Source of the DNA: Rallus limicola
Lineage: Eukaryota > Chordata > Aves > Gruiformes > Rallidae
Assembly: GCA_022605955.1 (NCBI GenBank)
Contig: JAKCOZ010000020.1
Coordinates: 8,359,001-8,423,000, forward strand
Length of the DNA: 64,000 nt
Direction of reading: 5' to 3'
The notes under the pieces: generated by a model
The model's input: only the letters and a program-made list of their open reading frames with translations
What the model was told of the DNA's origin: nothing
The model's database searches: none
Made by a program: the position numbers and the translations under genes
In this document: piece by piece, positions 1 to 13,000 of the stretch
Numbering within the stretch: position 1 is the stretch's first letter
How the letters are laid out: the number at the start of each line of letters is the position of its first letter

Positions 1-1665
1 TGGCAAAATGCCTGGCCGCCTGTCTCCCTTTCATCAGTGACCTGTGTGTTGACAGTGCAATTTGCCATCAGACCCTTCCTCACAGTCCAGAGCTTAACTC
101 AGGGGATAGTGGCTTGCAAAGGTGACTTGTGTGGCTTACAGTGCTTGGTAGCCTGAGAGAAGAAACCATGGCTGGGTGTTTCTCAGAGTGCACTTGGGAA
201 GGGGTTCTTATACCTCGGGTGGATGCAGAGTTGGCATACAAACTCCAGGGTACAGCTGTGGGTGGGACTATAGCTGAATTTTTGCAGCTCCCTCTGCTAC
301 TGTTTGTTCAGCTAACACAGTTGCTTTCATTCAAGAGCTAAATCACAAGAGGATAATTTGCAAATAGCAACTGTATGTTAAATACTAATTTGTATGTACA
401 TGTTTGGGTTGTTTTCCAAAGTCCATTTATCATCTCAGTCCCCCTGCATCTGCTGCTACAAGGCTTTCTGCCAACTCAGCAGAATGGGAACTCTAGCTAA
501 CCCTGCTCACACTTGTCTTGCTCCCAGCACCTCCGGATGAGAACTGAATGTGACTGGGTCTGCCATGTGATGAGCCATACCAGTGCTTGGAGCACATTAG
601 GGTTTCTATCCAACAGAAAATGCTAAATGTATAAAGTTCATCTGGGCTTGTTGGAGTCTGTACCCATCTCCTGTTGTCATCATCCTAAATGTGGAAAAAG
701 ACCAGAAATTTTAGCTGGTAGAATCCATTAATTTCTCAGGACCCCTAAACTTGGTACAAATTCTAGGTGTACAGAGAAGGGTGAGACCGTTGTGCCAGTG
801 CATCAACTTGTGGATTTCCCAGTGCATCTGCTTCTTTCCACTGGAGCTCCCACTAAAAGCATGACTCCTTGTCATGCACAGCACAAGCCCAGAGCCAGCC
901 ACTTGCCTGAGAGCTTAGGTGCTAAGTTATATCTGGACCAAATTCTAATCTGGGCAGGTCTAAAACTAACCATGAGGAACAACAGCCCTGCTATAAAGCA
1001 GATGGAGCTGAATTTACTACTATTTCCTACCAACCATTTTGGATCGAGTCAAAACAGCCCCTGCTGCCTGTGGGTAAAGCAGGTGGTGGAATCGCCGGCA
1101 TCGCCAGTTGCACAAAGCAGATTGATACAGCTGAGCCCAGAGCCCGTTCTCTGAGGAGACTGGCATTGTATGTGAACTGGAATTTCCTGTAAACCAAGTG
1201 CCTCTGCAATAGAAAGAAATGTCCAGGAAACAGCTGTGCACATGCAAAGTGCTTTTACTACTTGCCTGATGTTTTCCTCAGCATCACGTTTTTATAAATT
1301 TTTTTTTTGTTAAATGCTTCAATCCTGTGCAAACAAGCTTCTGCTCAGCAGCTTCCTGTATGACAGTAGCCAAGAGAAACAGCTACATTTGGGGTGATCC
1401 ATTTAAGCCTCACACTGTATTGTCTGGGAATATGGGGACTAGGGATTATTCAGTGGAGGCTGAAAAATGTTAATATTTTATCAGCCACAGAGTAAACAGA
1501 TAAAGCGGAAACCACTTTATATTTCTCTGAAATGTTAATAATGGGCTGATAATCTCCAGAGCCTACATGCTTCCTGTGATTCAAAAGGAACTGCATGTAC
1601 TCAACATTCACAGTGCAGGCCTGGCACAAGTCACACACCCTCTCCAAGAAAGGATGTCGTTGGCC
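1..1665. other. intergenic DNA, nothing recognised
   Basis: Short frames only, none with family resemblance or flanking splice sites. Ordinary AT/GC-balanced non-coding sequence. Confidence 0.6.
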
Positions 1666-1775
1666 TGGATGGGAACATGGCACAGAAATCAAAAAGCTGT
1701 TTTCTTCATGGTTAGACTTGATATGAAAGGTCCCTTCCAACCAAGACAATTCTATGATTCTATAGTTTCTTAACA
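1666..1775 (+). mobile_element. CR1 LINE 3'-end fragment
   Basis: The stretch around 1715-1773 reads GTTAGACTTGAT, then AAGGTCCCTTCCAACC, then ATTCTATGATTCTAT. That is the diagnostic 3' tail of avian CR1 elements, ending in the short ATTCTATG-type direct repeat. Upstream bases are only loosely CR1-like, so the left edge is approximate. Confidence 0.8.
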
Positions 1776-4700
1776 GAAATTGGAGAGCCACAGGGAAGAG
1801 CAGACAAGGTGACTGGCGATCTTGGATATGTGGCTGGAGCCTGATCCATACATCTCCTTAGACCTGGGACCCAGCAGCACTAGTTTGAAAGACCTGTAGC
1901 TGGCTTGGCAGCTGTGTAAAGATTGTCTCTGCTTGTCTTTAATTCTTCAGTTGTGGAAGGACTTGAAAATTTGGGTCAATCCTGAGTTATTAGAATGAGA
2001 TTCACAATGAGACCCGTGTAATGGACATCCCACCACACACCTACTGCAGGACAGTTTTGCCCTTCTCCTCGGCACTAGGCCCCGCTCCAAGACCTTGCCT
2101 CAAAGGCCCCATGTGTTACTGGGCTGGAGCCAACAAACCAGCTTTGGGGGTGACTTGGGTTTGCGTCCCACCTTTAGCCCAGACAGGGAGGATAGTCCCT
2201 GCCCACATGAGAAGGCAGAAAAGGCACAAATACCATCCATCTGAATCTGGAGAGCACTAGTATGGGGAGGACAACACTGCAGGTCCCCTTTGCCTTGTTG
2301 TTAATAATGCTTGGTCTCCAGTTCCAACACTCTAGTTCCTGAGAGAGCGTATCCAACTTTTCCCAAACATCAGTGATTGGGTCAGAGCAGCTTCTAGATG
2401 CTTTTCCTGCACTACAGGCTGATCTGAGAGCAGAATTTTAAGATGGACTCTCTGTACCAAGAGTTACTTCCATTTTAGACTATATCAAGTCTCTGCAAAC
2501 TTATTCAGCTCTTATATCCAGAGTGACTGTATCGAAATCAAAATGGAATTCTTGTACTTGGTCTAGATGGATCATTTCTCTGGCATTGTATCTGGGAACC
2601 CTGATGCTTTTCTGGCAGAAGTTGAAAGTTTCTGCCATTTACAGATTTGTGTAAAAACTGACAGGTATAAAATTCCTTTCTTGTGCCAACTTAATGCCAT
2701 TTTTCTTTTGCAATCAAGGATCTAAACACACACACACACACACATTTTCTATCACTATTGCCAAAGCCTGGGGGGTTGTTGCAGTCTCCCCTTTCTCCAG
2801 GGTTTCACTGAGACTTGGCATTTTTTGACAAAGGGTAATGTCATTCTGAAAGACTAGAGCCTGAGCAGAACAAACCCTGCAGCCCTAACTGGCAGCACAA
2901 GCTGACCTTTCTTTCAGGTTTGACTTTTCCTCAGGTCTCTGCATGCACATCCCTGTATCTTTATTCAGGATGTACCCACTGCCAAATGCAACAGATAATA
3001 ACAACTCTTCACTGTATTGATTGCTCTTCCTCCAGATCACAACTAAATATCACTGTCACTTTCAACAGCAGAAACAAAGGAGACTTCCCTAATTTGTTGG
3101 CCTATGTGAAACAAATAATATTCCTTGGAGATCAGAGTCACAACATTTTTTTTTCCCTTTTTTTCCCCCCAAATTGAATATAATTCAAAAATAAAACTTA
3201 GGGAGTTTTTTTCCATGTCCTTTCTTGTAATTGTAATCAGTATTTTGCTGATGTGGTTTAGGTTTTATTAGGCAACAAGTACATATTATCAGTAGCAATT
3301 TAAATGAAGTTCAAAAAATTCTGGGCAATTTTTTATATTACTCATTGAAACTTCATTCATAAGCAGTTTTATCAACATAGGTCTTATCAACAAAAGTCTT
3401 TTGAGTATTATTGCCTTTTCAATGCAAGTTAAATATGAATGGGAGGTCAGGAGCCCCAGAGCTCCATTGCCTCTGCTGCTGCTGGACAGAGAGATCCCTG
3501 CAGCACCCCTCAGAGTTACATAGCTTTGATCAGAAACACTTCCAGAGGGCGTTCAGCCCACCAGCATTGAAGCAGGGCAGGGCAGGGCAGACACATAAGC
3601 TGGTGTTAATGGTCACAGCTCCTCTGTATTGGCCTCCAGCATCTAATCTCGGAAGGCTTTGCATTCCACCAGTTCACCCCTGCAGGTCTCACCCACCCAA
3701 GAGCAGAGGAGCTGTGGAGAGGAGCCATGAGTGAGAGGTGCTATATTCTTCTATGTCTGACCCAGTGTGCCTCAGATTCTTGCGTATGTCTCTGGTCCTC
3801 ACTGCCCATTCTCAGCTCCAATCCAGCCTGCCTAAAGCCCTGTCTTCAGGAAGGAAACTCCAGCAAGAGGACCCATAAACCCTGGAGAGAAGGGAAGATG
3901 GTTGAAAACACAACGGTTCTGTTGCAGCATTGGCTCCAGGCAGCACTTGCAGTGAGCTGTGCACACATGCTGAGGATGCCTGATGGGATTCCCAGACGTT
4001 CTGGCTCCCACTCTTGCCCACAGTTTCAAGTAAACAGTTTGGTAGTACTTCCCTTTTCAATTCCTGTTTCCCTTTGCAGGCACATGGGCAAAACGAACTC
4101 ACATTCCTGAGTCAAATGGGCAAACACAGCCAAACTGGTTGTGCTTTGAAATACTGTTTTCTATTCTTTCTCTCCTCTTTATTTTTTCCCCTTTCCCTTT
4201 GCATGTCTGTTGCCATTTCCACAGCAATGTCTAAATATTGACATGCAACATTCACCGAGCAAGAAATACACATGAATGCATATGAACTGAGAGGGCTTCC
4301 CAGTGGCAGGGCTCACTGGTCTGCTCCAAACCAGATCCTAGTAAAAAGGGGTCTACCACCCACCACCCCTACCTGGGGCAGTGGGACTGCCCAGGCTGTC
4401 AATCCACGAAATGAAAATCTGGCTGCTGGCAGCACTGTGTGCTATCACTGTGAATCTGATGCTGGGTGTGCTTGCTGCTGGGATAAACTGATCATCGGGG
4501 AAAATCCTCTCCCCCTTTATGTCTCAATATACATGTGAATAGTGTGAATTTACAGTACTTGCAGCAGCCTGGCTCTTGCCTGCGTTCCCAGCAGGTGTTT
4601 CCATTGAGTTAGGTTTTAGAAATGTGAAGCTCAGTCGAGATGCAACATCTGTTTTTCAGCAAGATCTTGGTTTTTGCAAAGTTCTGCAGCTGGACTGGAG
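1776..4700. other. intergenic DNA, nothing recognised apart from a CA repeat
   Basis: There are no supported exons. An (AC)n microsatellite lies at 2725-2744 and a short GGCAG repeat near 3575-3590. The rest is unremarkable. Confidence 0.55.
2725..2744. repeat. (AC)n microsatellite
   Basis: About ten uninterrupted AC dinucleotides. Confidence 0.9.
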
Positions 4701-4703
4701 GCT

Positions 4704-4812
4704 GAGGGGTTTAAATGACTTGCTCAGGTTCAAAATGTTGGGCAGGGACTTAGGTGGGATTAGAGCCCAGGATGCTCACAGCTTGGACCTTGCCTTCTCT
4801 AACCACTTTTCA
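4704..4812 (-). mobile_element. MIR-like SINE fragment, antisense
   Basis: The order TTTAAATGACTTGCTCAGG ... GGGATTAGAGCCCAGG ... CTCTAACCACTT parallels the reverse complement of the MIR core and tRNA-like head (GTTAAGTGACTTGCCCAAGG, GGGATTCGAACCCAGG, CTTAACCACT). It is strongly decayed, as expected for an element older than the bird-mammal split. Confidence 0.6.
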
Positions 4813-5180
4813 GCCCCATGGTGTCTTTGGGTGCAAGGAGAAATTACTCATGACATCGGGGTGTGTAATTGTGTAGCTGCACGCACCAGCAAATGATTTG
4901 CCTAGAAAGAAATGCAATGAATCTCCAGTTAACATTCAGCTTCACATTACCCTTGGCATAGGATGTGTTGGAGTTTAGGATCATTGTGATGAGAACAGCT
5001 CAGAGAGCAAGATATCCATTTCATGAAAGTTGTCAGGTTTTAAAATTTGGTTTCACTCCAAGCAAAAACGAACACAGAAAGCATTGCAGCTTTCCTCAAG
5101 GTCTGTTCCAGCTTCTCCTCAATGAACTACATAGATTACCTTCCATAAGACTTTTATTATCTGGCATAGTTTCCAAACCT
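4813..5180. other. intergenic DNA, nothing recognised
   Basis: Short unique non-coding stretch between two old repeats. Confidence 0.5.
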
Positions 5181-6440
5181 TGTCTCATTTAGATATACAT
5201 TTTTGAGTGCATCCCAAGTTTTTCCACATCAATTTGGAGGGTAGGTCCAATAGCAGGACAGAATACTCTTGCAGTGGTCTCACTAATTCCTCAGGCGAAA
5301 ATAATAGCATTTTCATCTCCCCCTGCTAGTCTCTTTTCTAGTTCAGATGCTCTTAACACTGATGCTTTTGTGCTCCACAGGTCCCTTCTAATTTTTTAGG
5401 ACTTCACATCTTAGAAATAGGACACTGTTTTCACAGGTTTGTTCGCTTCACCAAATTCAAGTGCATATTGATCAAATGAGCCAGAGCTCCACAGCATTCT
5501 ATGGAGCTGTTCTTCATCCTTCTTAGCAACTACCACATTCACTTGTTGAGCCAGTTCTAGGTGTTACCCCTACTTAAATCTGCATTTTGTTCAATATCCT
5601 TAAGAAAGAAACAGGGTAGTATTTAATCAAGAGCAGTGCTTCCTAGGATGCCACCAGAAACAGCCCCATTTTATCACAATACTTTTGTGTTCAATCAGTT
5701 CCCTAATTGTAAGCAACTGAAGAAGTGCTGCACTGTTTTTTATCACAATGTCTCACAGACAAACCTTATGTGTTGCAGGAAACTCTGTGTTGTATCAGCA
5801 TAAGCGTTTTTATTAATGAAGCTTGTAATTCCATCAAAAAACAAAGTAACATTAGTTTCACAAAACCTATTTTCCACAAAACTGCTGACTGGCATGAAAT
5901 ATGCTACCTTTAAATCATTTCAGTGCTTGTATCCTGTATCAGTCTTTCCACAGCTGAACCCAGAATCAATATTAGATTAACTGACTTAATACCACCTGAG
6001 GTTTCCTGTCCACCCCTGTTCAAATGCTGGCACAATTTGCAATTCTTTTCAGTCTCATGGAATTTCCTTCATGTTCCAAAATTTCCTTAAAACCAACAGT
6101 AGCAGGCCATACAGCTCCTACTTCTGCTATCTCAAAGCACTTGACTTCTTCCTGTTGAAAGTTCTCCCTTTTTTCTGATGGACCAGAGAGGATGTGATGA
6201 TCAATCAAAGATTTAAAGATGTCACTTTTTCTTTTCAAATTCAGAACTGAAACAGGTATTTATGAGTTCTTCCTGACTGAGGGACTGGTTCTACTTGGCT
6301 ATAATGGGGTTCATTATCTCTGGATATGTTTCTTAATTTTCCATTGTTATTCTTACTTTGAAAGGCAGTTTTTAGTTTCCCTCTCTCCCAGGGTAAGGGT
6401 GGTTATGTTAATAACCCCAATTAACTGCACTCTTAAACAC
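5181..6440 (-). mobile_element. degraded CR1/L3-like LINE body, antisense
   Basis: The plus strand reads like the reverse complement of a CR1-family ORF2, as commonly seen in birds and reptiles. Near 5215-5290 (GGTCCAATAGCAGGACAGAATACTC, then GTGGTCTCACTAATTCC in part) and near 5970-6120 (a decayed reverse complement of the NYRPVSLTS reverse-transcriptase block, then GCTGGCACAATTTGCAATTCTT and a CAGTCTCATGGAATTTCC-like stretch) the order of landmarks matches. Stops and indels occur throughout, so it is long dead. Edges are approximate and the call rests on remembered landmarks. Confidence 0.5.
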
Positions 6441-9400
6441 CAGTAAACTGGAGGGGCTTAGTTTCCATTGCAGTCTGTCCTTGAATAGCTCTGATTTAGT
6501 ATATGCTTAAGCATTTAATTCAGATCTGAACAATCTCTTAACTCCAAAGGAGGACATCAGCAAGTGTTGAACTCACATGCAGAACAAGCTGGTAATAGCC
6601 AGCATGACAGTGTTTTATGCAAACTGCCTCCCTGGGCTTCAGGAGAGCCAGGGCTCCATGCTTCAGTTGTCTTTATTGAAATAGACCTTACTTTATATAG
6701 GAAATACTTGGTTTATACATGCCACTTCGAGCTCTTCGTTTCAGGTACAGTTGGTTGTGAGTAAACATTTTGTCTCCCTGCCAGATCTGTGGGTTTAGAC
6801 AAGTGTGGAGGGCTGGAAGGAGGATGGGGCTGACTCACAGCAACATTTATTTTCATCTGATAACCAACACGGAAGCCCAGTATCCAAAATTGGGTTCTGT
6901 TGAGTGCAGAGAGTACTTTTCTGTGACAGGAAGTTTTAGGTTTGCCAGCTAAGGAAGCTATCTCAAGCTTATCTCACCTGTCTGATCATATTTTTCACTG
7001 AAAACAACATGATTCTCCTTTGTCAGCTCATGCCATGGCACAGGCGTGCACAGAGACTCTGAGCGATGCTCATCAATGTGAATGGAGAGAGTGAGGACTC
7101 GATGTAGCTTTGAGTTTTGTTGAACTCTGCTCTATGTGGGGCCTGTTGAAAACTCACCCAAGCTCTGCAAAAGTATAAACCCTTTTCTTAATCTGTTCTA
7201 GAGCAGAACCTTTGCCTCTCACTGATGTTACCCAGACAAATCTCTGACTTTGGGTGATTTGCAAGTGACAGCTTGTGCTTTGCCACCTTAGGCCCACATT
7301 GGTGTTTTGCTGTGCCTGGCCATGGCATTGTTTGAAAAGGGAGGCTATCCAGGACTGTTTGCTAATCAAAGTCATCGATAATCATGCGTGTAAAGTTCAT
7401 TAATTTCCTGACACTTGCCAGTGTTTTCACGTTAAGCCAGGGGCTGTCTAAATTCTTGTAAGTAATAAATCACACGCCTCACCCTCCACACAGCACCAGA
7501 GCCAAGTTTATTGAATGAAATATTCACACGGTGCCTGTTCATCTCCTTGTGGTTAGGACCCATTCAGGTGAGCACAGGCATCCAGTCAGTAGCTGGCGTG
7601 CTGGTGCTGGCTCAGGGGAAGGCAGTCTGGGGTTCCCACTCACCCTACCCTCTGATGCCCAAGTGGCAATGGTTTCCTTTATAACTTTGAGAGGCAGTTA
7701 TGCACAGGGCAGAAAGATACCAGCAACCAACTTCAAGCTGTTTTCTGTACCTGCCAGAAGTAGAGTCAGGCCATTCCTCCGCTCACAGAGATGCTCTCAC
7801 CAGGCTCTTCAGCTCAAGCTCCAAGTCCTTTGAGTGACTCTGTATTCCAACAAAGCAAACTGCCTGCTGCATCCCGTAAAGCAGACTGTCACAATAAAGA
7901 TTTAACAAGAATATTAATGTCATTGGCTAGAAAGAAAGATGCTGTCTAAATGATTATTTTCCTTGAGTATTTTAACAGAAGTTTTGGTTCAGCATGAAGA
8001 GCAGCTTTGCCTCCTTTTATAAGAATTGGCAGGAAGAGGCAATATTTTAGCTGACGCGTAATCTATCTTGACGCTGTTGCTTTTTTATTGTTTGTCAGAA
8101 AGGCCCTGGGGGTAAACATTATTTCTTTGTCTGTTTGGGCCCTGGCTCTGTGCCAAGGACACATTTCTCACACCAAGCATGTTTCTGCATACCGGTGGGG
8201 GATAGACTGGGTGAGGACAAATTACCAGCTCTGCACACAGGCCTCTCAGGTGCCATTTACACATCTGTGGAGAGGTCACGGGAGTCAGAGAGTGTGAGAG
8301 TGAACAGGCTGCAGGGAGCTTCCCAAGCTCCCCTGGAAGCTGTCAGCTGACAGTGTCAGTACAGCATCTCACACCTTGCACCCAACACTTGTGGCTGAAT
8401 TGCTGCAGACCACTCGTCCAGCACTTAGGGAGGCCAGTGAGCCAGACAGAAACTTGCTGAGTGTATAGATGAATCCAGGCAATGACTTAGCAATAATTTG
8501 CTGATTCAGGGAAAACATATTTTCTCACTAAATCTCCTGCAGCATTTGATAAAGACCTGACTTACATTCTCAGCACAGCCCTTGAGCTTTACAGTTTGGA
8601 AAGCTCATTTCCCTAGGTTCCAGCTCTGGAGTCAGTTTTCCTGGGACACCAAACACATAGCGATTGCCTAGCACAATTTTTATCATCCACACCTAATAAA
8701 AACTTACAATTTTATGCCCTCCTCTGTCCCACTATCTCTCTATCACTTTCTCTGAGTTGCTGAGATGTTAAGTCTATGCATCTCTAGCCTCTTCAGTCCT
8801 TGGAGCTGGTATGGCAGTCCTCTTCCTTAAACTGAATGGAAACACTGCTGAGGTGTTTTTAGGGCCTGGATGTTTTTTTGGATGATTTTGTCTCACATCA
8901 CCCAGAGCACAGCAGCCCAGCCATCTCCCCCCTTTCTCTCTGTTGTTTTAGAAAGGTTTTACATCTTGTCTGGCACCTTTCTGTCTTTCACCAAAAGGGC
9001 TGGAGGTCTCATGTGGATGTATCCAACTTTCCACTCTGGCTCTTCAACTTTGTCTTGGATGACAATATGGAGAGACCCTAGCATGCTCCTTCTGCTCAGC
9101 AAGGGGCTCCAACGGGCCCAGATAGGTGCTACTGGACAGGTAGGCAAGACTCTTTACCCTTGCTGGCCTTCCTCTGACATGAGCAAGGTCTGTGTGTTCA
9201 AACAGCTGAAAGAGTATCTTCTAAGAAAACCAGAGGAGGAAAGAGCCCCTAATTCTGTATGGTATTTCTTCACCACACAACCCACTGTTTCAAAACTGGC
9301 TGCTGCCTGTGGATTGCTAGAAGCACTGGACACCTAGCCCAGGATACTCTGCCAGTAGCTTCTGTGAAACATTGGTCCTAAGGGTGGGATAGTGTTAGTT

Positions 9401-9924
9401 GGCTTGCTTGCACGTAGAATTAAATTGCTTTTTCATATCCAGTATCTTCTCAAATGCCACTACTTAAGATTGCTGAAGGGCAAAATGTAGAAGAGAACAT
9501 CAAAGTCCTTTGGAAATTACTCAAGCTTCTTTTTCAGCATAGGAGGTGATGTCTCCTGTAGGTGGCATATAAACTGAACCTTCTCTCCAAACATGAGGAG
9601 AGAAGGCTCTGGAATATATTGCATAAAACATGATCACCTGAAAACCCTACATAAACTCACAAGAGTCTCAGTCAAATAGGAGCTTTCCAGCATCCTTCTG
9701 AATATCTCTTTAGTACCAAGAAATGTTAGGGGATAAAAATTTCTTCAGTTATTATGAAGCTCACACCCCAGTCAGGAATATTCTTCATTATTTCTTTTCA
9801 CTCAGATTTTTTCAAAGTCATTTAGGGAAGTCCCTCTCTTTCCACAACAGACATAGCAACAGGCATTTTATTAGATTGAAGGTGAAGATCAGGCATGTCT
9901 ATTGTGCAGAACATAAACAGTCAT
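6441..9924. other. intergenic DNA, nothing recognised
   Basis: No exons, tRNAs or young repeats seen. The frame at 8870-9337 (155 codons) has no family resemblance and no flanking splice logic. Confidence 0.5.
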
Positions 9925-10000
9925 CCTTCAGACCTGGGTTCATTTCCTGGCTGTGCCACAGACCTGTTGGGTGAGTCACAAACTAACCCTGCCCCATCCT
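9925..10000 (+). mobile_element. MIR-like SINE fragment
   Basis: CTGGGTTCATTTCCTGGC, TGTGCCACAGACCTG and GTGAGTCACAAACTAACCC align in order with the MIR consensus (CTGGGTTCGAATCCCGGC, CTGCCACTTACTAGCTG, GTGACCTTGGGCAAGTCAC). It contains the B-box-like GGTTC. Confidence 0.65.
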
Positions 10001-13000
10001 TGTGTTTATGTGGTGGCTATTGAGTCCAGCAGGTCACTGAGGAAGGCCTCATATATGGCTTACATAGCTAGTATATATGTAATATCTGCTTAGATTCATC
10101 TATAATCTGGTTAGAGGTCTCTCTCTCATGAGCACCCTGTGTTTTACTACACCCTGTAGTAGTAAGCTATCCTCGGAGCAGTCCCACTTTGCAAGCTCGC
10201 AGTGCGCTGTCGATCAAGAGTTTATGCATTTCCTGCTGAAAGGAGGCAGGGGTGAGAGTCAGCAGGAAATGGAGCTGGGGGGCTCCTTGCATTTCTCTTA
10301 CTACATCCATTAAGCTTGCTTCCCCCACATCTGGCATGTTGGGGCCTTCTAATCCTTAAATCAGCTATAATAGAAAGAGTGGAAAAGGAATTGAAATTAC
10401 AAAGGAGAATATGTGCAGAGGCTCCTCCTTTTGTAGGGATAAAAGCAAGGAGAGTGAAGCAGGAACAGACTTTAATATATTTGCTCTTTCAGGGATGGGT
10501 GCAAGTCCTGGGCTCTTGTTTTTGTTGAAAGCTCTGGGGGCAAAGGGGGTTTTGTCAATGTTTTACAAGTCACTGGATGACGGTTTGAAGCTGCAGCAAG
10601 AAATGTGATTCCTGGCTTAGCAGACAGGTTCTGCAAGTCAAGCTTTCTGTTTATTTTAATATTTCAGGGATCCTTCAGTATGTGTCACATGGACAAAAAG
10701 AAATGGGGAAGCTCCTCCTCCTGCATGAACACAGCCACAGACTTGTCTTGAAACTGTTCCTGCAAGCTGCATGCCAACACACACTGTCCACTCCCCAGTC
10801 AGACCATCTCAGCAGGGAATTCCTGCTGGGCCAGCTCAGACCCGTGTATACACCTGGCTGTGGACTTGTACTAACACCATTAGTACGTTTAAGCTAAATA
10901 ATAAGCTAAAACTAAAGGACATCCAGCTGATGGGTTCTACTAGTCTTCCAAGAGAAGTGAGAGAAACCCCTTGTCTAAGATATTTAAACTCTGCCAGTGC
11001 CAGTCACACACAGGACTGCAAGGAAAGGTTTTGTACTGGGGGAATTGGGGGACACACAAGGAATCTTCTCCATCTCTAACGTAGGTGATCTCCTGAGCCA
11101 ACTGTGAGAGTGTAAAAATATGTAACTGCTAGCTCTGTGTGCTTCTGTCTGCTTCTAATGGCTGTAACTTGTAATGGCTGAGAGGAACACAAGGGTGTGT
11201 TTCTGTGACGGAGGCTGCAGTACAGAAGAGAGTTACCCTGGGGATGTGTCACTATCTGTGCTCAGCCCATCTTTACAGTTAATGTTCTCACATGTATGTT
11301 TTCTAGAGATGCTCGTGAAGGCTAGGATCAGGTGGCTGCTACATGGTGGGCCTCATAAGCTAAATTTGCCAGCCTTCTACTGTCCAGATCCTTGACCTGT
11401 TTTAACAGATGGAAAGGCTTTTGCTGAGGATTCCACAATTTTTGTTGTGATTTCTCTGTGTTTATGGTTAAGTGATTAAATTAATTGACTGACGAGCTGC
11501 TTCTGAAATTCTTCTAACTTCAAAATGGCTTTCAGAAGTAAAACCAACTACTGGACAGTCAGCTGTTGGATTTGTATTGCTATCAGAAGTGGGAGATTAT
11601 ACTCCCTGAGGAAATAATTGATTTTTACAAAGAAAGTTCTCCCTAGCTCTAAAACTCCAAAAGCCGTTCTTGGGGTTATGAGGTTTCCTGCAGAGGTCCA
11701 TGTCTCTTTTGCATCTCCTCTTTCCTTCCACATCATGACTTCTAGTGCACTTTCATTCACTGAAATTTGAGCATATTTGAGCATATCACATTCATCACTG
11801 AATTTTGAGCATATCTCTGTCAAAGTGAAGCTGCCTGCTGAGATAGGCTATTGACTCTTTCCAAACAAAAGAAAAGGATGTGATGGCAGCCCATGTGCTA
11901 TAGCTGATGCCACCTGAAATATAAAGATAGGAAAGTCATGCATCATTCTCAAAGAAGGGTGAAAATGAGGCATAGGCAGGCAAGATGAGCCAGTGAAATG
12001 ATAACCAAGATTCTTTTTCCTTGGCAAGTACATTTTCCAGTTCTGACCATCCTGTTGCATCCCTGTGGAGGAGGTTTTACTTGCAGGCTCTGAGCAATGG
12101 AAGGTGCTACAGTAACTCTGGAGGGAAGGAAGGTAAATCGGAGTCAAAGGAAGCACACGCATTGTCCCTGTCCACTGGCCAGGCCCATTCCTCTATGGCA
12201 GTGAGTGATTGAACAGCACTATGATAAGGACAAAGGGCAGTTACAGTGTTCTGAATAGCAAGTGGAAATGCCTTCAGCCTTGATTAAGCTGATTCAGTTC
12301 CCAGGTTTGAAGGCAACTGCAGGACAAATCTGGGAATTTGAGTCACACTTTTATGTATGAACACAAGGAATACTTTTCCCAACAGGTAACTGATTTAAGT
12401 CTATGGGAAGGTTGATACTTTGCATCTATAAGTGCTCCTCAAACCCCATAAAAAGTCCCCTGGTGCACTGATGCTCTTAGAAAGCAAGTGAAAATGTGGT
12501 CCATTTGGTTAAAATAAGCCTCCCTCCTGGGAGGTATTAGAGGACAATAGAGTAGAAACTGGTTAGACACATAATCCATAGCCATGAAAAGCAAGAAGCT
12601 GACAGAGTTCTTTGTCCAGTATTTTCTTTTTACTGTGTGTCACACTTTCATGTATGAACGCTCTTCCTAGAGGGAGTCGATGCCTTCATTGACTTTCCAA
12701 GTCTGGGGACAATTTTGACAAGAAGTCATTAGACTTTCTGGGCCTAAAATGGAATTTGGGAAGATTGATACAACAGGCCAGTCAACAAATGGTCATTTTA
12801 TATCAAGAACATGAACATTTTCATGTATGACAAGGATATTTACATTTATTGAGTTAGGGCAAAGGTAAATAGACAGGATAGATGGATGGATGCTAGGAAA
12901 ATTTATGCCTCAAAGCTCAAAAATTAACTGCTAATTTCCAGTGTTAGGAAGAACATCTTCCTTTCTATATGAACTATTCACATTTTTGTTTTTTAATCCC

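Noticed and set aside
9934..9960. tRNA gene suggested by GGTTC-like B box
   Set aside because: No cloverleaf or matching A box. The context aligns to a MIR SINE instead.
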